In this document: one piece after another, positions 1 to 4,663 of the stretch | Numbering within the stretch: the stretch's first letter is position 1 | How the letters are laid out: each line of letters starts with the position of its first letter | From: Gp22-AA3 sp964384905 | Lineage (GTDB): Bacteria > Acidobacteriota > Polarisedimenticolia > Gp22-AA2 | Length of the DNA stretch: 9,562 nt | Reading direction: 5' to 3' | NCBI GenBank assembly: GCA_964384905.1 | Contig: CAYLND010000141.1 | Location: forward strand, 1 to 9,562 | Program-made: the position numbers and the translations under genes | Notes under the pieces: generated by a model | Seen by the model: only the letters and a program-made list of their open reading frames with translations | Databases searched by the model: none | What the model was told of the DNA's origin: nothing

Positions 1-83
1 CACAGCAGATCGCGAGCCGTCGCCGGTCGATACCCCGGCGCGCGCAGCAGCTCGACGATCGCCTGCTTCAATTCGGCGCTCAT
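1..83 (-). CDS. rnr: N-terminus of a probable ribonuclease R (partial)
   Basis: Only the first 27 codons lie in the window; the rest runs off the left edge. The peptide begins MSAELKQAIVELL and continues RAPGYRPATARDLL. An amphipathic helix followed by an 'L..PGYRP..AR.L' turn resembles the N-terminal winged-helix segment of RNase R/VacB-type 3'-5' exoribonucleases, which degrade structured RNA. The ATG at 83-81 is the only plausible start; the upstream AGG is a weak ribosome site. The gene is divergent from the cytochrome operon. The match rests on a very short piece, so another protein with a similar winged helix is possible. Confidence 0.5.
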   Translation of the reverse strand, partial: MSAELKQAIVELLRAPGYRPATARDLL

Positions 84-112
84 GGTCCTGCAACCTAGCA
101 CACCGGGTCGGC

Positions 113-129
113 CCCGGGCAAAGCCCGGG
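113..129. other. Short GC hairpin in the divergent intergenic region
   Basis: CCCGGGC and GCCCGGG are separated by AAA, giving a 7-bp stem with a 3-base loop. It lies 30 bases upstream of the leftward gene and is not followed by a T run on either strand, so it is not a convincing terminator. It could sit in the 5' leader of the leftward transcript. A TAGGAT at 212-217 is the best -10-like sequence for the rightward operon, but it has no recognisable -35. Confidence 0.3.
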
Positions 130-263
130 CGCCGGCCGGCCGCCGAGGAACGGTTCGCGACGCCGACGCTGACCGTTCCAGCCGGTCGCGGGCGTCGCGG
201 TCGCCGCGTGCTAGGATCGTGCGTCTCGCCCTCGCCGGGTGAGCCATCCACGAGGAGGCCCGC

Positions 264-641
264 ATGAAGAGAGCTGTCCTGGCGCTGGTTGTGACCGCGA
301 CGCTTGTCGTCGCCGCTCCGTCTGTCATGGCGGCGGACAAGGCGGCCGCGCCGTCCGACGTGACGCTGACCGGAGAGGTGCTCGATCTCGCCTGTTACGT
401 CGGGCATGGCGCGATGGGACCGGATCACGCTTCGTGCGCCGCCAAGTGCGCCGCCATGGGCCAGCCGGTCGGGCTCGCCGCGTCCGACGGCAAGGTCTAC
501 ATCCTGGTCGCCGACCACGCCGACGCGAGCCCGTTCACCAAGGCGAAGACGTTCGCCGGCAAGAAGGTCGAGATCAAGGGCGAGGTCGCCGCGAAGGACG
601 GGATCAACGCCCTGACCGTGCACTCAGTCAAGTCGGTCTGA
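264..641 (+). CDS. Small secreted Cys/His-containing protein, unknown function
   Basis: This 125-residue protein has a clear Sec signal peptide: basic MKR, hydrophobic residues 4-19, and likely cleavage after VMA at 23. The mature part holds a conserved-looking cluster DLACY (C44), H48, H55, C58 and C62, followed by strand-rich sequence (KVYILV, KKVEIKGEV, LTVHSV). The strands suggest a small OB-like barrel and the Cys/His cluster suggests metal binding, disulfides or haem contact; all of that is inference. No CXXCH motif is present. The start is fixed by GAGGAGG at 252-258, six bases upstream. It is the first gene of the operon, 24 bases before the dihaem cytochrome, so it probably works in the same periplasmic redox pathway. 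Homologues are known to me only as hypothetical proteins. Confidence 0.85.
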   Translation: MKRAVLALVVTATLVVAAPSVMAADKAAAPSDVTLTGEVLDLACYVGHGAMGPDHASCAAKCAAMGQPVGLAASDGKVYILVADHADASPFTKAKTFAGKKVEIKGEVAAKDGINALTVHSVKSV

Positions 642-665
642 GCCCCGGACCACCGGCGGCACGCG

Positions 666-1442
666 ATGCGCAGGGTCTGGGCCTGGCTGGGCACCATCGT
701 CCTGCTCCTGATCGTGGCCTGGCTCGGCGCACCCGCGGCCATCCGCGCCTACTGGCGACGGCACGAATCGAACCCGGTTCGCCGGGGCGCCGATCTGGCC
801 GCCCGAACCGGCTGTTTCGCCTGTCACGGGCCGCAGGGGACGCGCGGCCTCCCGGATCCCGGCACCGGCGAGACGGTGCCGACCTGGGACGGCGGCATGC
901 CGATGATGTACGTCAGCGGCGAAGACGAAATCCGCGAGTACATCCTGGACGGCGTCTCGAAGCGGCGCGCGGACAGCGCCGGCGCGGTCGCCGAGCGTCG
1001 CAAGGCGGCGATCCGGATGCCGGCCTATCGCGACGCTCTGCAGCGTGGCGAGGTCGACGATCTCGTGGCTTACGTCATGGCGGTGTGGGAGCCGGCGCCG
1101 CCTGGCGAGCCGCGCTCGGCGCGCGGCCGCGAGCTGGTGCGGCAGCATCGCTGCGAGTCCTGCCACGGTGTGGCCGGCAGCGGCGGCGTTCCGAACCCCG
1201 GATCGCTCAAGGGGTACATTCCCGGCTGGCTCGGAGAGGATTACACGGAGCTGGTGCGGGACGACGGAGAGCTGCGACAGTGGATTCTCGAGGGAGGGAT
1301 CGAGCGTTTCGCCCGGGATCGGCTGGCCGGCTACTTCCTGACGCGCCAGCGCTTACAGATGCCGATCTATCGCCCGGTCCTGACGCCGGAAGACGCGGAC
1401 GCGATCGGCGCCTATATCCGCTCGCTCCGGGCGCGACGTTGA
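666..1442 (+). CDS. Membrane-anchored dihaem cytochrome c
   Basis: This 258-residue periplasmic electron carrier is held by an uncleaved N-terminal membrane segment (about residues 5-24, WAWLGTIVLLLIVAWLGAP). It has two class-I cytochrome c domains. The first has CFACH (C50, C53, H54) and a likely distal ligand M118 in RMPAY. The second has CESCH (C163, C166, H167) and M232 in QMPIY. Each domain ends in the usual C-terminal helix (DDLVAYVMAVW; DADAIGAYIRSL). Both haem sites are complete. Its stop overlaps the next gene's start by 4 bases. The neighbours suggest it passes electrons between the inner membrane and the lipoprotein and barrel proteins that follow. The redox partner and direction cannot be read from the sequence. 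Confidence 0.92.
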   Translation: MRRVWAWLGTIVLLLIVAWLGAPAAIRAYWRRHESNPVRRGADLAARTGCFACHGPQGTRGLPDPGTGETVPTWDGGMPMMYVSGEDEIREYILDGVSKRRADSAGAVAERRKAAIRMPAYRDALQRGEVDDLVAYVMAVWEPAPPGEPRSARGRELVRQHRCESCHGVAGSGGVPNPGSLKGYIPGWLGEDYTELVRDDGELRQWILEGGIERFARDRLAGYFLTRQRLQMPIYRPVLTPEDADAIGAYIRSLRARR

Positions 1443-1945
1443 GCAAGAATCGAGCCGCCCGGTCGGCCGCCGCTGCCGCCGCGCTGGCGCTCGTCGCCGG
1501 CATCCTTCTGGGGGCCTGCACCAACCAGAACGCGACGCTCGGCGTCAGCGTCGTCCCGGCGCCCCAGGCGCAGGTGAGCTTCTCCACCCACGTCAGGCCG
1601 ATCCTCAGCAATGCGGGCTGCACCGCTTCGGGCTGCCACGGCGGCTCCCCGACCTCCGCGAACCTGAGTCTCGAGAGAATCTTCGATCCCGTTGACGGAG
1701 CGGTCGGCGTGACCAGCTGCGAGGCGTCGCCGCTCCTGCGGATCGAGCCGTTCAACAGCAGCGCGAGCTACCTGATCCGCAAGCTCGAAGGCACCCAGCA
1801 GTCGTCCGTCTGTACGGCCTGCAACACAGTGATTGGCCCGGTCAACGACTGCGGCATGCGGATGCCCTTCGGATTGCCGGCGCTGCAATCGGCCGACATC
1901 AAGACCATCCGCGACTGGATCGACCAGGGTGCGAAGGACAACTAG
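1439..1945 (+). CDS. Lipoprotein with CX4CH cytochrome c-like domain
   Basis: This 168-residue protein starts at TTG 1439, which overlaps the TGA of the cytochrome gene (TTGA). That start exposes a lipoprotein signal: basic SKNRAAR, an Ala/Leu core, then lipobox L24-G25-A26-C27. The body begins VSFSTHVRPIL and contains a CX4CH site (C61, C66, H67), like cytochrome-type domains starting 'vrPIL...C..sgCHGG'. Downstream are C94, a CTAC pair without histidine (C125, C128), C138, and RMPFG with M142 as possible distal ligand. It ends in the typical DIKTIRDWIDQGA helix. CX4CH haem attachment is known from some Desulfovibrio multihaem cytochromes; haem binding here is inferred. The same frame stays open upstream to 239, but that part is a shadow of the two preceding genes. 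Confidence 0.85.
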   Translation: MSKNRAARSAAAAAALALVAGILLGACTNQNATLGVSVVPAPQAQVSFSTHVRPILSNAGCTASGCHGGSPTSANLSLERIFDPVDGAVGVTSCEASPLLRIEPFNSSASYLIRKLEGTQQSSVCTACNTVIGPVNDCGMRMPFGLPALQSADIKTIRDWIDQGAKDN

Positions 1946-3164
1946 CCGCCTGCCGGCGATCCTTCTCTTGTGGGCGCCCCTGGCGCTCGCGGCGGCGTCG
2001 CAGGAGCCGCCCCCCGACGCTCCGCCTCCGCCCGCCGGGCAGGAGCCGACTCCCGCCCCGGACCAGGCGGCGATCTTCGCGCGCGTCGGCCGTCTCCTCC
2101 AGTCTCGCTGCGCCATGCCCGGCTGCCATCTGGGGCCCGACGGGATGAAGGGTCTGCGGATGGAGACCGGCCAGATTTACCGGTCGGCCGTGAACGTCCG
2201 GTCGCGCACCGACCCCGGGCTCCTCCGGGTCGCTCCCGGTTCGCCCGATCGGAGTCTCCTCTACCTGAAGCTTCTGACGCCGGATCAGGGCCACTACCGC
2301 GGGCCGCGCATGCCGCTGTCGATGCAGCCGCTGGGCACCGAGGAGATCGCCCTGGTGCGACAGTGGATCGAATCGTTCCCCGCCGATCTCTGGGGCGCCC
2401 CGCCGGCCGCCGAGCCGGGGGCCGCGGCGCCGCGGACCTTTCAGGGGTCGACGCTGGTGAACCTGCCGACGCCCGACCCGCTCGGGGCGCGCGCGCTGGA
2501 GTTCCAGATCCTGCACCGCTTCAAGACGTCGACGCGCGACGCCGGCAGCAAGGATTTCTACGGACTGGACAGCGGCGCATGGATCTCGATCGGTCTGGCT
2601 TTCGGATTGACCGACACGCTCGAGGTCGGCCTGCGCAGGACCAACCTGGAGCACGACTACGAGGCAGATGCGAAGTGGACCCCGGTGCGGCAGGGCGCCG
2701 GCCGCGCTCCTCTGTCGCTGGCCCTGCGCGCCAGCTACTCCAATCTGCGCGAGACGGGCGCCTTCAACCGCGATCGCGCCGGCGTTCAGGCGATCCTCGC
2801 CCGTCGTTTCGGCCGGCGCCTGTCCCTCATGGTGGTGCCGACCTACGTCTCGCACGTCAACTTCCTGGACCGCACCGACCATCGCGGGACGACGGCGGTC
2901 GGAGCCGGCGGCGAGCTGCGTCTGACCTCGAAGATGGCGCTCACGAGCGAGTGGGTCGCCCAGACCTCGGGCGTCGAGAGCACCAATCAGTCGGGGTCGG
3001 TCGGATTGAGCATCGCCACCGCCCGTCACGTCTTCCATGTCTTCGCGACCAACACCGCCGGCATCCACACCGACCAGTACGCCCCGGGCGGCGACCTCGA
3101 CTTCGGCTCGGGCTACGTCCGCATCGGCTTCAACATCACCCGGACGTACACGCTGCGCGAGTGA
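1929..3164 (+). CDS. Haem-type domain fused to an outer-membrane DUF5777-like beta-barrel
   Basis: This 411-residue exported protein starts at GTG 1929, overlapping the lipoprotein gene by 17 bases. That start gives a clean signal peptide (MRRTTSR, LPAILLLWAPLALA, cleavage near 22-24); earlier in-frame starts do not. Next is a Pro-rich linker (25-45), then a cytochrome-like domain (about 46-157) with CAMPGCH (C61, C66, H67), RMPLS with M128 as possible ligand, and helix EEIALVRQWIESF. Residues about 175-411 resemble the DUF5777 barrel family: 'ALEFQILHRFK', 'FYGLDSGAWISIGLAFGLTDTLEVGL', then alternating amphipathic strands to the C-terminus. The last residues are YTLRE rather than a terminal aromatic. 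A haem-type domain on an outer-membrane barrel suggests electron transfer or sensing at the cell surface. Haem loading and barrel fold are inferred. Confidence 0.85.
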   Translation: MRRTTSRLPAILLLWAPLALAAASQEPPPDAPPPPAGQEPTPAPDQAAIFARVGRLLQSRCAMPGCHLGPDGMKGLRMETGQIYRSAVNVRSRTDPGLLRVAPGSPDRSLLYLKLLTPDQGHYRGPRMPLSMQPLGTEEIALVRQWIESFPADLWGAPPAAEPGAAAPRTFQGSTLVNLPTPDPLGARALEFQILHRFKTSTRDAGSKDFYGLDSGAWISIGLAFGLTDTLEVGLRRTNLEHDYEADAKWTPVRQGAGRAPLSLALRASYSNLRETGAFNRDRAGVQAILARRFGRRLSLMVVPTYVSHVNFLDRTDHRGTTAVGAGGELRLTSKMALTSEWVAQTSGVESTNQSGSVGLSIATARHVFHVFATNTAGIHTDQYAPGGDLDFGSGYVRIGFNITRTYTLRE

Positions 3165-3186
3165 CCCGCCGGGTCCGTCCCGGTTC

Positions 3187-3216
3187 TTGCGTCGGCCGAC
3201 CGCCCGTTGATATGCT
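3187..3216 (+). promoter_or_regulatory. Native promoter of the tRNA-Leu gene (now cut off from it)
   Basis: TTGCGT at 3187-3192 and TATGCT at 3211-3216 are 18 bases apart and lie about 40 bases upstream of the 5' tRNA-Leu copy at 3256. This is where the chromosomal promoter should be. It now reads into a tRNA half and then into the inserted element. Confidence 0.45.
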
Positions 3217-3252
3217 ACGCGCCAGCCACGGACCGGCGACAATCCGGCTCCG

Positions 3253-3296
3253 AGTGCCGAAGTGGCGGAACTGGCAGACGCGCTAGATTCAGGGTC
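3253..3296 (+). repeat. Left attachment repeat: truncated 5' half of tRNA-Leu
   Basis: A 44-base perfect copy of 6555-6598. It covers the acceptor 5' strand (GCCGAAG from 3256), D arm and anticodon stem-loop of tRNA-Leu(CAG), breaking off two bases into the 3' strand of the anticodon stem. The sequence then continues GCCCGCC instead of the variable arm, so no functional tRNA is made here. It is the left junction of the inserted element. Confidence 0.9.
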
Positions 3297-3400
3297 GCCC
3301 GCCATTTTTCGGTGCCTCCGAAACCCGCAACAGTCAAGGATTTCCGGAGAGTCTCCAGAGTAGATCGCCGGAAGTCCGCGTCAGGCTTGCGATCCTGAAT

Positions 3401-3430
3401 ACCATTCGGCACCATTTCGCACCATCCGGG
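3401..3430 (+). repeat. Three tandem 10-base units near the left end
   Basis: ACCATTCGGC, ACCATTTCGC and ACCATCCGGG lie head to tail, each beginning ACCAT. TTCGGCACCAT at 3405-3415 is identical to the 3' end of the intact tRNA-Leu plus one base (6635-6645). The ten-base period places each unit on one face of the helix, which suits a protein-binding array next to the attachment site. Function is inferred. Confidence 0.5.
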
Positions 3431-3436
3431 CCGAAC

Positions 3437-3455
3437 GGTGGACAGTCGGTGGACA
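3437..3455 (+). repeat. Left period-11 direct repeat (possible integrase arm site)
   Basis: GGTGGACA occurs at 3437-3444 and again at 3448-3455, an 11-base period. The right end has the matching pair CGTGGACA/GGTGAACA with the same period. Paired short direct repeats inside both ends are typical of tyrosine-integrase arm-type sites. Confidence 0.6.
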
Positions 3456-3468
3456 GGAAAGCCGGCCC

Positions 3469-3497
3469 TTGACGCTCGCCGGATGCTCCCCTATTCT
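3469..3497 (+). promoter_or_regulatory. Consensus sigma70-type promoter for the S24-like gene
   Basis: TTGACG (3469-3474), a 17-base spacer and TATTCT (3492-3497). Transcription would begin near 3504, so the S24-like gene must start downstream of this, at TTG 3526. The element uses the same layout (CCCTTGAC, N17, TATTCT) at 4068-4096. Confidence 0.75.
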
Positions 3498-3525
3498 GTG
3501 TTCCGCTCCCCCGCCGAGGCCGCCA

Positions 3526-3870
3526 TTGCACACGCTCCAGCCCGTCACCATTGACACCCGCTGGGTCGTGCTCCCTCTCACCGGCACCATCGGCGCCAGG
3601 AAGCCGCTGGAGCTGCTCACGGAGCCGACGGCAGCAGGTGTCCCGCGGGTACTTATGAGCGAGCCCGAGACGTTCGCCCTGCGCGTGCGTGGCGATGGTC
3701 TGCTCGCGGACGGGCGCCGGGGCGGCGACATCCTCGTGGTGCGACGGCAGGGGACAGCGGAGCCGGGGCAGACGGTGATCGCGATGATTGACGGGGCTGT
3801 GAGGGTGACGGCGTTCCGGGAAGGTGTGAAGGTGCGGGGTGTGGTGGTGGCGCTGATACGCAGGCCGTGA
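3526..3870 (+). CDS. Stand-alone LexA/S24-like domain lacking catalytic residues
   Basis: This 114-residue protein resembles the C-terminal self-cleaving domain of LexA and phage repressors: VLPLTGTIGA (14-23), VPRVLMSEPETFALRVRGD (39-57), GGDILVVRRQ (66-75), GQTVIAMIDGAVRVTAF (81-97), VRGVVVALIRR. It has no N-terminal helix-turn-helix. In the family, serine of the GxSM motif and lysine of VxVK form the dyad; here these positions read GDGL (G58) and VRVTA (T95), so cleavage should be impossible. TTG 3526 is chosen because the in-frame TTG at 3469 lies in the -35 box, and GAGG at 3516-3519 precedes it. It could be a dimerising regulator, a decoy for phage or host LexA-type repressors, or a degenerate remnant. 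The strong promoter and intact frame argue for a working gene. Confidence 0.7.
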   Translation: MHTLQPVTIDTRWVVLPLTGTIGARKPLELLTEPTAAGVPRVLMSEPETFALRVRGDGLLADGRRGGDILVVRRQGTAEPGQTVIAMIDGAVRVTAFREGVKVRGVVVALIRRP

Positions 3871-3982
3871 CAAGACTGCTGCTGGAAATTCCCTTCGGAC
3901 AGCAACGATCCGCCGAAAGCCGCTCCAGATGGTCTGTTCAGCCGAATCTCATCGCGACTCGTCGCCGGCGCACAGATTTACC

Positions 3983-4024
3983 ACATCCTGGCCCACAGAC
4001 TAAGTTGTAGAAAACTCAGGATGT
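3983..4024. repeat. Inverted repeat upstream of the RNA locus
   Basis: ACATCCTG (3983-3990) and CAGGATGT (4017-4024) are perfect 8-base complements around a 26-base spacer. It sits in the non-coding stretch after the S24-like gene, 44 bases before the RNA promoter. It may be a regulator site or a weak transcript end. I see no gene in 3871-4067. Confidence 0.4.
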
Positions 4025-4045
4025 TGTGTAGCGGCTGCGGGCGTC

Positions 4046-4059
4046 CCCAACATTTTGTG
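4046..4059. promoter_or_regulatory. Candidate operator CCCAACATTTTGTG
   Basis: A near-palindrome 8 bases upstream of the -35 of the RNA promoter. It matches CACAACATCTTGTG at 4581-4594 at 12 of 14 positions. Two such sites upstream of two transcription units in one element suggest shared control; the binding protein is unknown. Confidence 0.4.
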
Positions 4060-4067
4060 TTCGCCCC

Positions 4068-4096
4068 TTGACACGACCCTGATCGCTGACTATTCT
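4068..4096 (+). promoter_or_regulatory. Strong sigma70-type promoter of the RNA/tRNA locus
   Basis: TTGACA (4068-4073), a 17-base spacer and TATTCT (4091-4096), a near-perfect promoter with predicted start near 4103. No credible coding frame follows before 4592. What follows is structured RNA and two tRNA-type genes, ending at a terminator-like hairpin at 4476-4508. Confidence 0.8.
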
Positions 4097-4102
4097 GCAA
4101 AC

Positions 4103-4275
4103 ATCGCGATCGAGGCGCGATTCACACCCCGGAGCGTCGGCGCTGGGGCCTCGATCGGAAATTCTTGAACGCAATCCCCACGGGAACAGAGGCAAGCTGT
4201 CTCTCGGGTGGAACTCCCTGGGGGCGGACCGTATCAAGAGAAAACCCCGGGCCGATGGTGCATGACCCGGGGCTG
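4103..4275 (+). ncRNA. Structured non-coding leader RNA, unknown family
   Basis: Three structures follow the promoter. (a) CGATCGAGG (4107-4115) pairs with CCTCGATCG (4149-4157), nine perfect pairs, with an inner CCCC/GGGG and AGCG/CGCT stem capped by TCGG. (b) TCCCCA (4175-4180) pairs with TGGGGG (4219-4224), enclosing two small hairpins (ACAG/CTGT; GGG/CCC), like a three-way junction. (c) CCCCGGG (4245-4251) pairs with CCCGGGG (4266-4272). It ends just before the tRNA-like gene, so it is probably co-transcribed and processed from it. I do not recognise the family. Phage-borne structured RNAs next to tRNAs (GOLLD, ROOL) offer a loose analogy, but those are much larger. Confidence 0.55.
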
Positions 4276-4279
4276 ATAT

Positions 4280-4383
4280 GGCGACGTGACGGAACGGTGA
4301 ACGTGCTCCCCTAGCAAGGGAAGGCCGGCGGGCGGTCTGTTGAGGGCCCACCCGCCGAACGGGTTCAACCCCCGTCGTCGCCT
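4280..4383 (+). tRNA. Class II tRNA-like gene with very long variable arm, anticodon loop CTAGCAA
   Basis: It folds as a cloverleaf: acceptor GGCGACG (4280-4286) with CGTCGCC (4376-4382); 3-bp D stem ACG/CGT around GAACGGTGAA; anticodon stem with 4 of 5 pairs (C4306/A4322 mismatched) and loop CTAGCAA (4311-4317); variable arm with a 7-bp stem CGGCGGG/CCCGCCG (4326-4332, 4351-4357); T arm ACGGG-TTCAACC-CCCGT (4359-4375). At 104 nt it exceeds ordinary Ser/Leu tRNAs. The D arm is Ser/Leu-like. Reading the loop normally gives anticodon AGC, an alanine codon reader that does not suit a class II body. CCA is not encoded. It may be an allo-tRNA/tRNA-Sec-like molecule, a tRNA mimic or a decayed tRNA. 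Confidence 0.55.
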
Positions 4384-4389
4384 CTGTTC

Positions 4390-4466
4390 GGGGTAGTAGC
4401 TCAAATGGCAGAGCGGGCGCCTGTTAAGTGACCCGGTTGCCGGTTCGAGTCCGGTCTACCCCGCCA
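4390..4466 (+). tRNA. tRNA-Asn (GTT), CCA encoded
   Basis: Acceptor GGGGTAG (4390-4396) pairs with CTACCCC (4456-4462). The D arm is GCTC-AAATGGCA-GAGC, the anticodon loop CTGTTAA gives GTT, and the T arm is GCCGG-TTCGAGT-CCGGT. Discriminator G and CCA (4464-4466) are encoded. The anticodon stem has one G-A mismatch and one G-T pair, and the variable loop is 6 bases, so it is slightly off-canonical. It lies 6 bases after the class II tRNA-like gene on the same predicted transcript. Element-borne tRNAs of this kind are common in phages. Confidence 0.85.
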
Positions 4467-4475
4467 GAGCTTTTC

Positions 4476-4508
4476 GGGGCCTGGGGGTCAACATAGCCTC
4501 CCGGCCCC
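4476..4508 (+). terminator. Terminator-like hairpin after the tRNA-Asn gene
   Basis: GGGGCC (4476-4481) pairs with GGCCCC (4503-4508), continued after one mismatch by GGGGG against CCTCC. The stem is strong, but the following AATAATT is not a T run. Termination is likely from position and stem strength, not from a textbook tail. Confidence 0.5.
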
Positions 4509-4580
4509 AATAATTCCACGCACTGCGGATGTCAATATAGTATCAGGTTTATGCTGATTACTCAATCCGCCAGCACTCCA

Positions 4581-4594
4581 CACAACATCTTGTG
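4581..4594. promoter_or_regulatory. Palindrome CACAACATCTTGTG, candidate operator
   Basis: CACAA and TTGTG are perfect inverted half-sites around CATC. It matches 4046-4059 at 12 of 14 positions. It lies upstream of the unrecognised gene and downstream of a possible -10 TATAGT at 4536-4541. It contains the GTG at 4592, which argues against using that GTG as the start codon. Confidence 0.45.
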
Positions 4595-4663
4595 CCCGCT
4601 GTATACGCGCACGCGCGCACGAAGTCAACGAAAATCGGTGAACACTCCCAAGCCGAGAGCAAC

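Noticed and set aside
239..1438. Long open frame in phase with the lipoprotein gene, starting at 239
   Set aside because: Its sequence upstream of 1439 is Arg/Gly-rich shadow of the secreted protein and cytochrome genes; a lipoprotein signal begins exactly at TTG 1439.
1899..3305. 468-codon open frame on the minus strand opposite the barrel gene
   Set aside because: Arg/Gly/Ala-rich composition with no family pattern; the plus-strand frame has a signal peptide, haem motif and barrel signature.
3256..3414. Left tRNA-Leu copy as a tRNA interrupted by an intron, with 3' end at 3405-3414
   Set aside because: No T arm or variable arm is present before the 3' end copy and the gap is too short for a group I intron; the duplication with 6555-6598 explains it better.
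4103..4466. tmRNA or selenocysteine tRNA as explanation of the RNA locus
   Set aside because: No tag-peptide frame or tmRNA pairing of ends is seen, and the tRNA-like loop lacks a TCA anticodon.
4592..4663. GTG 4592 as start of the unrecognised cargo gene
   Set aside because: The GTG lies inside a perfect palindrome and has no ribosome site; the extra 24 residues show no conserved-looking sequence. TTG 4664 preferred, not proven.
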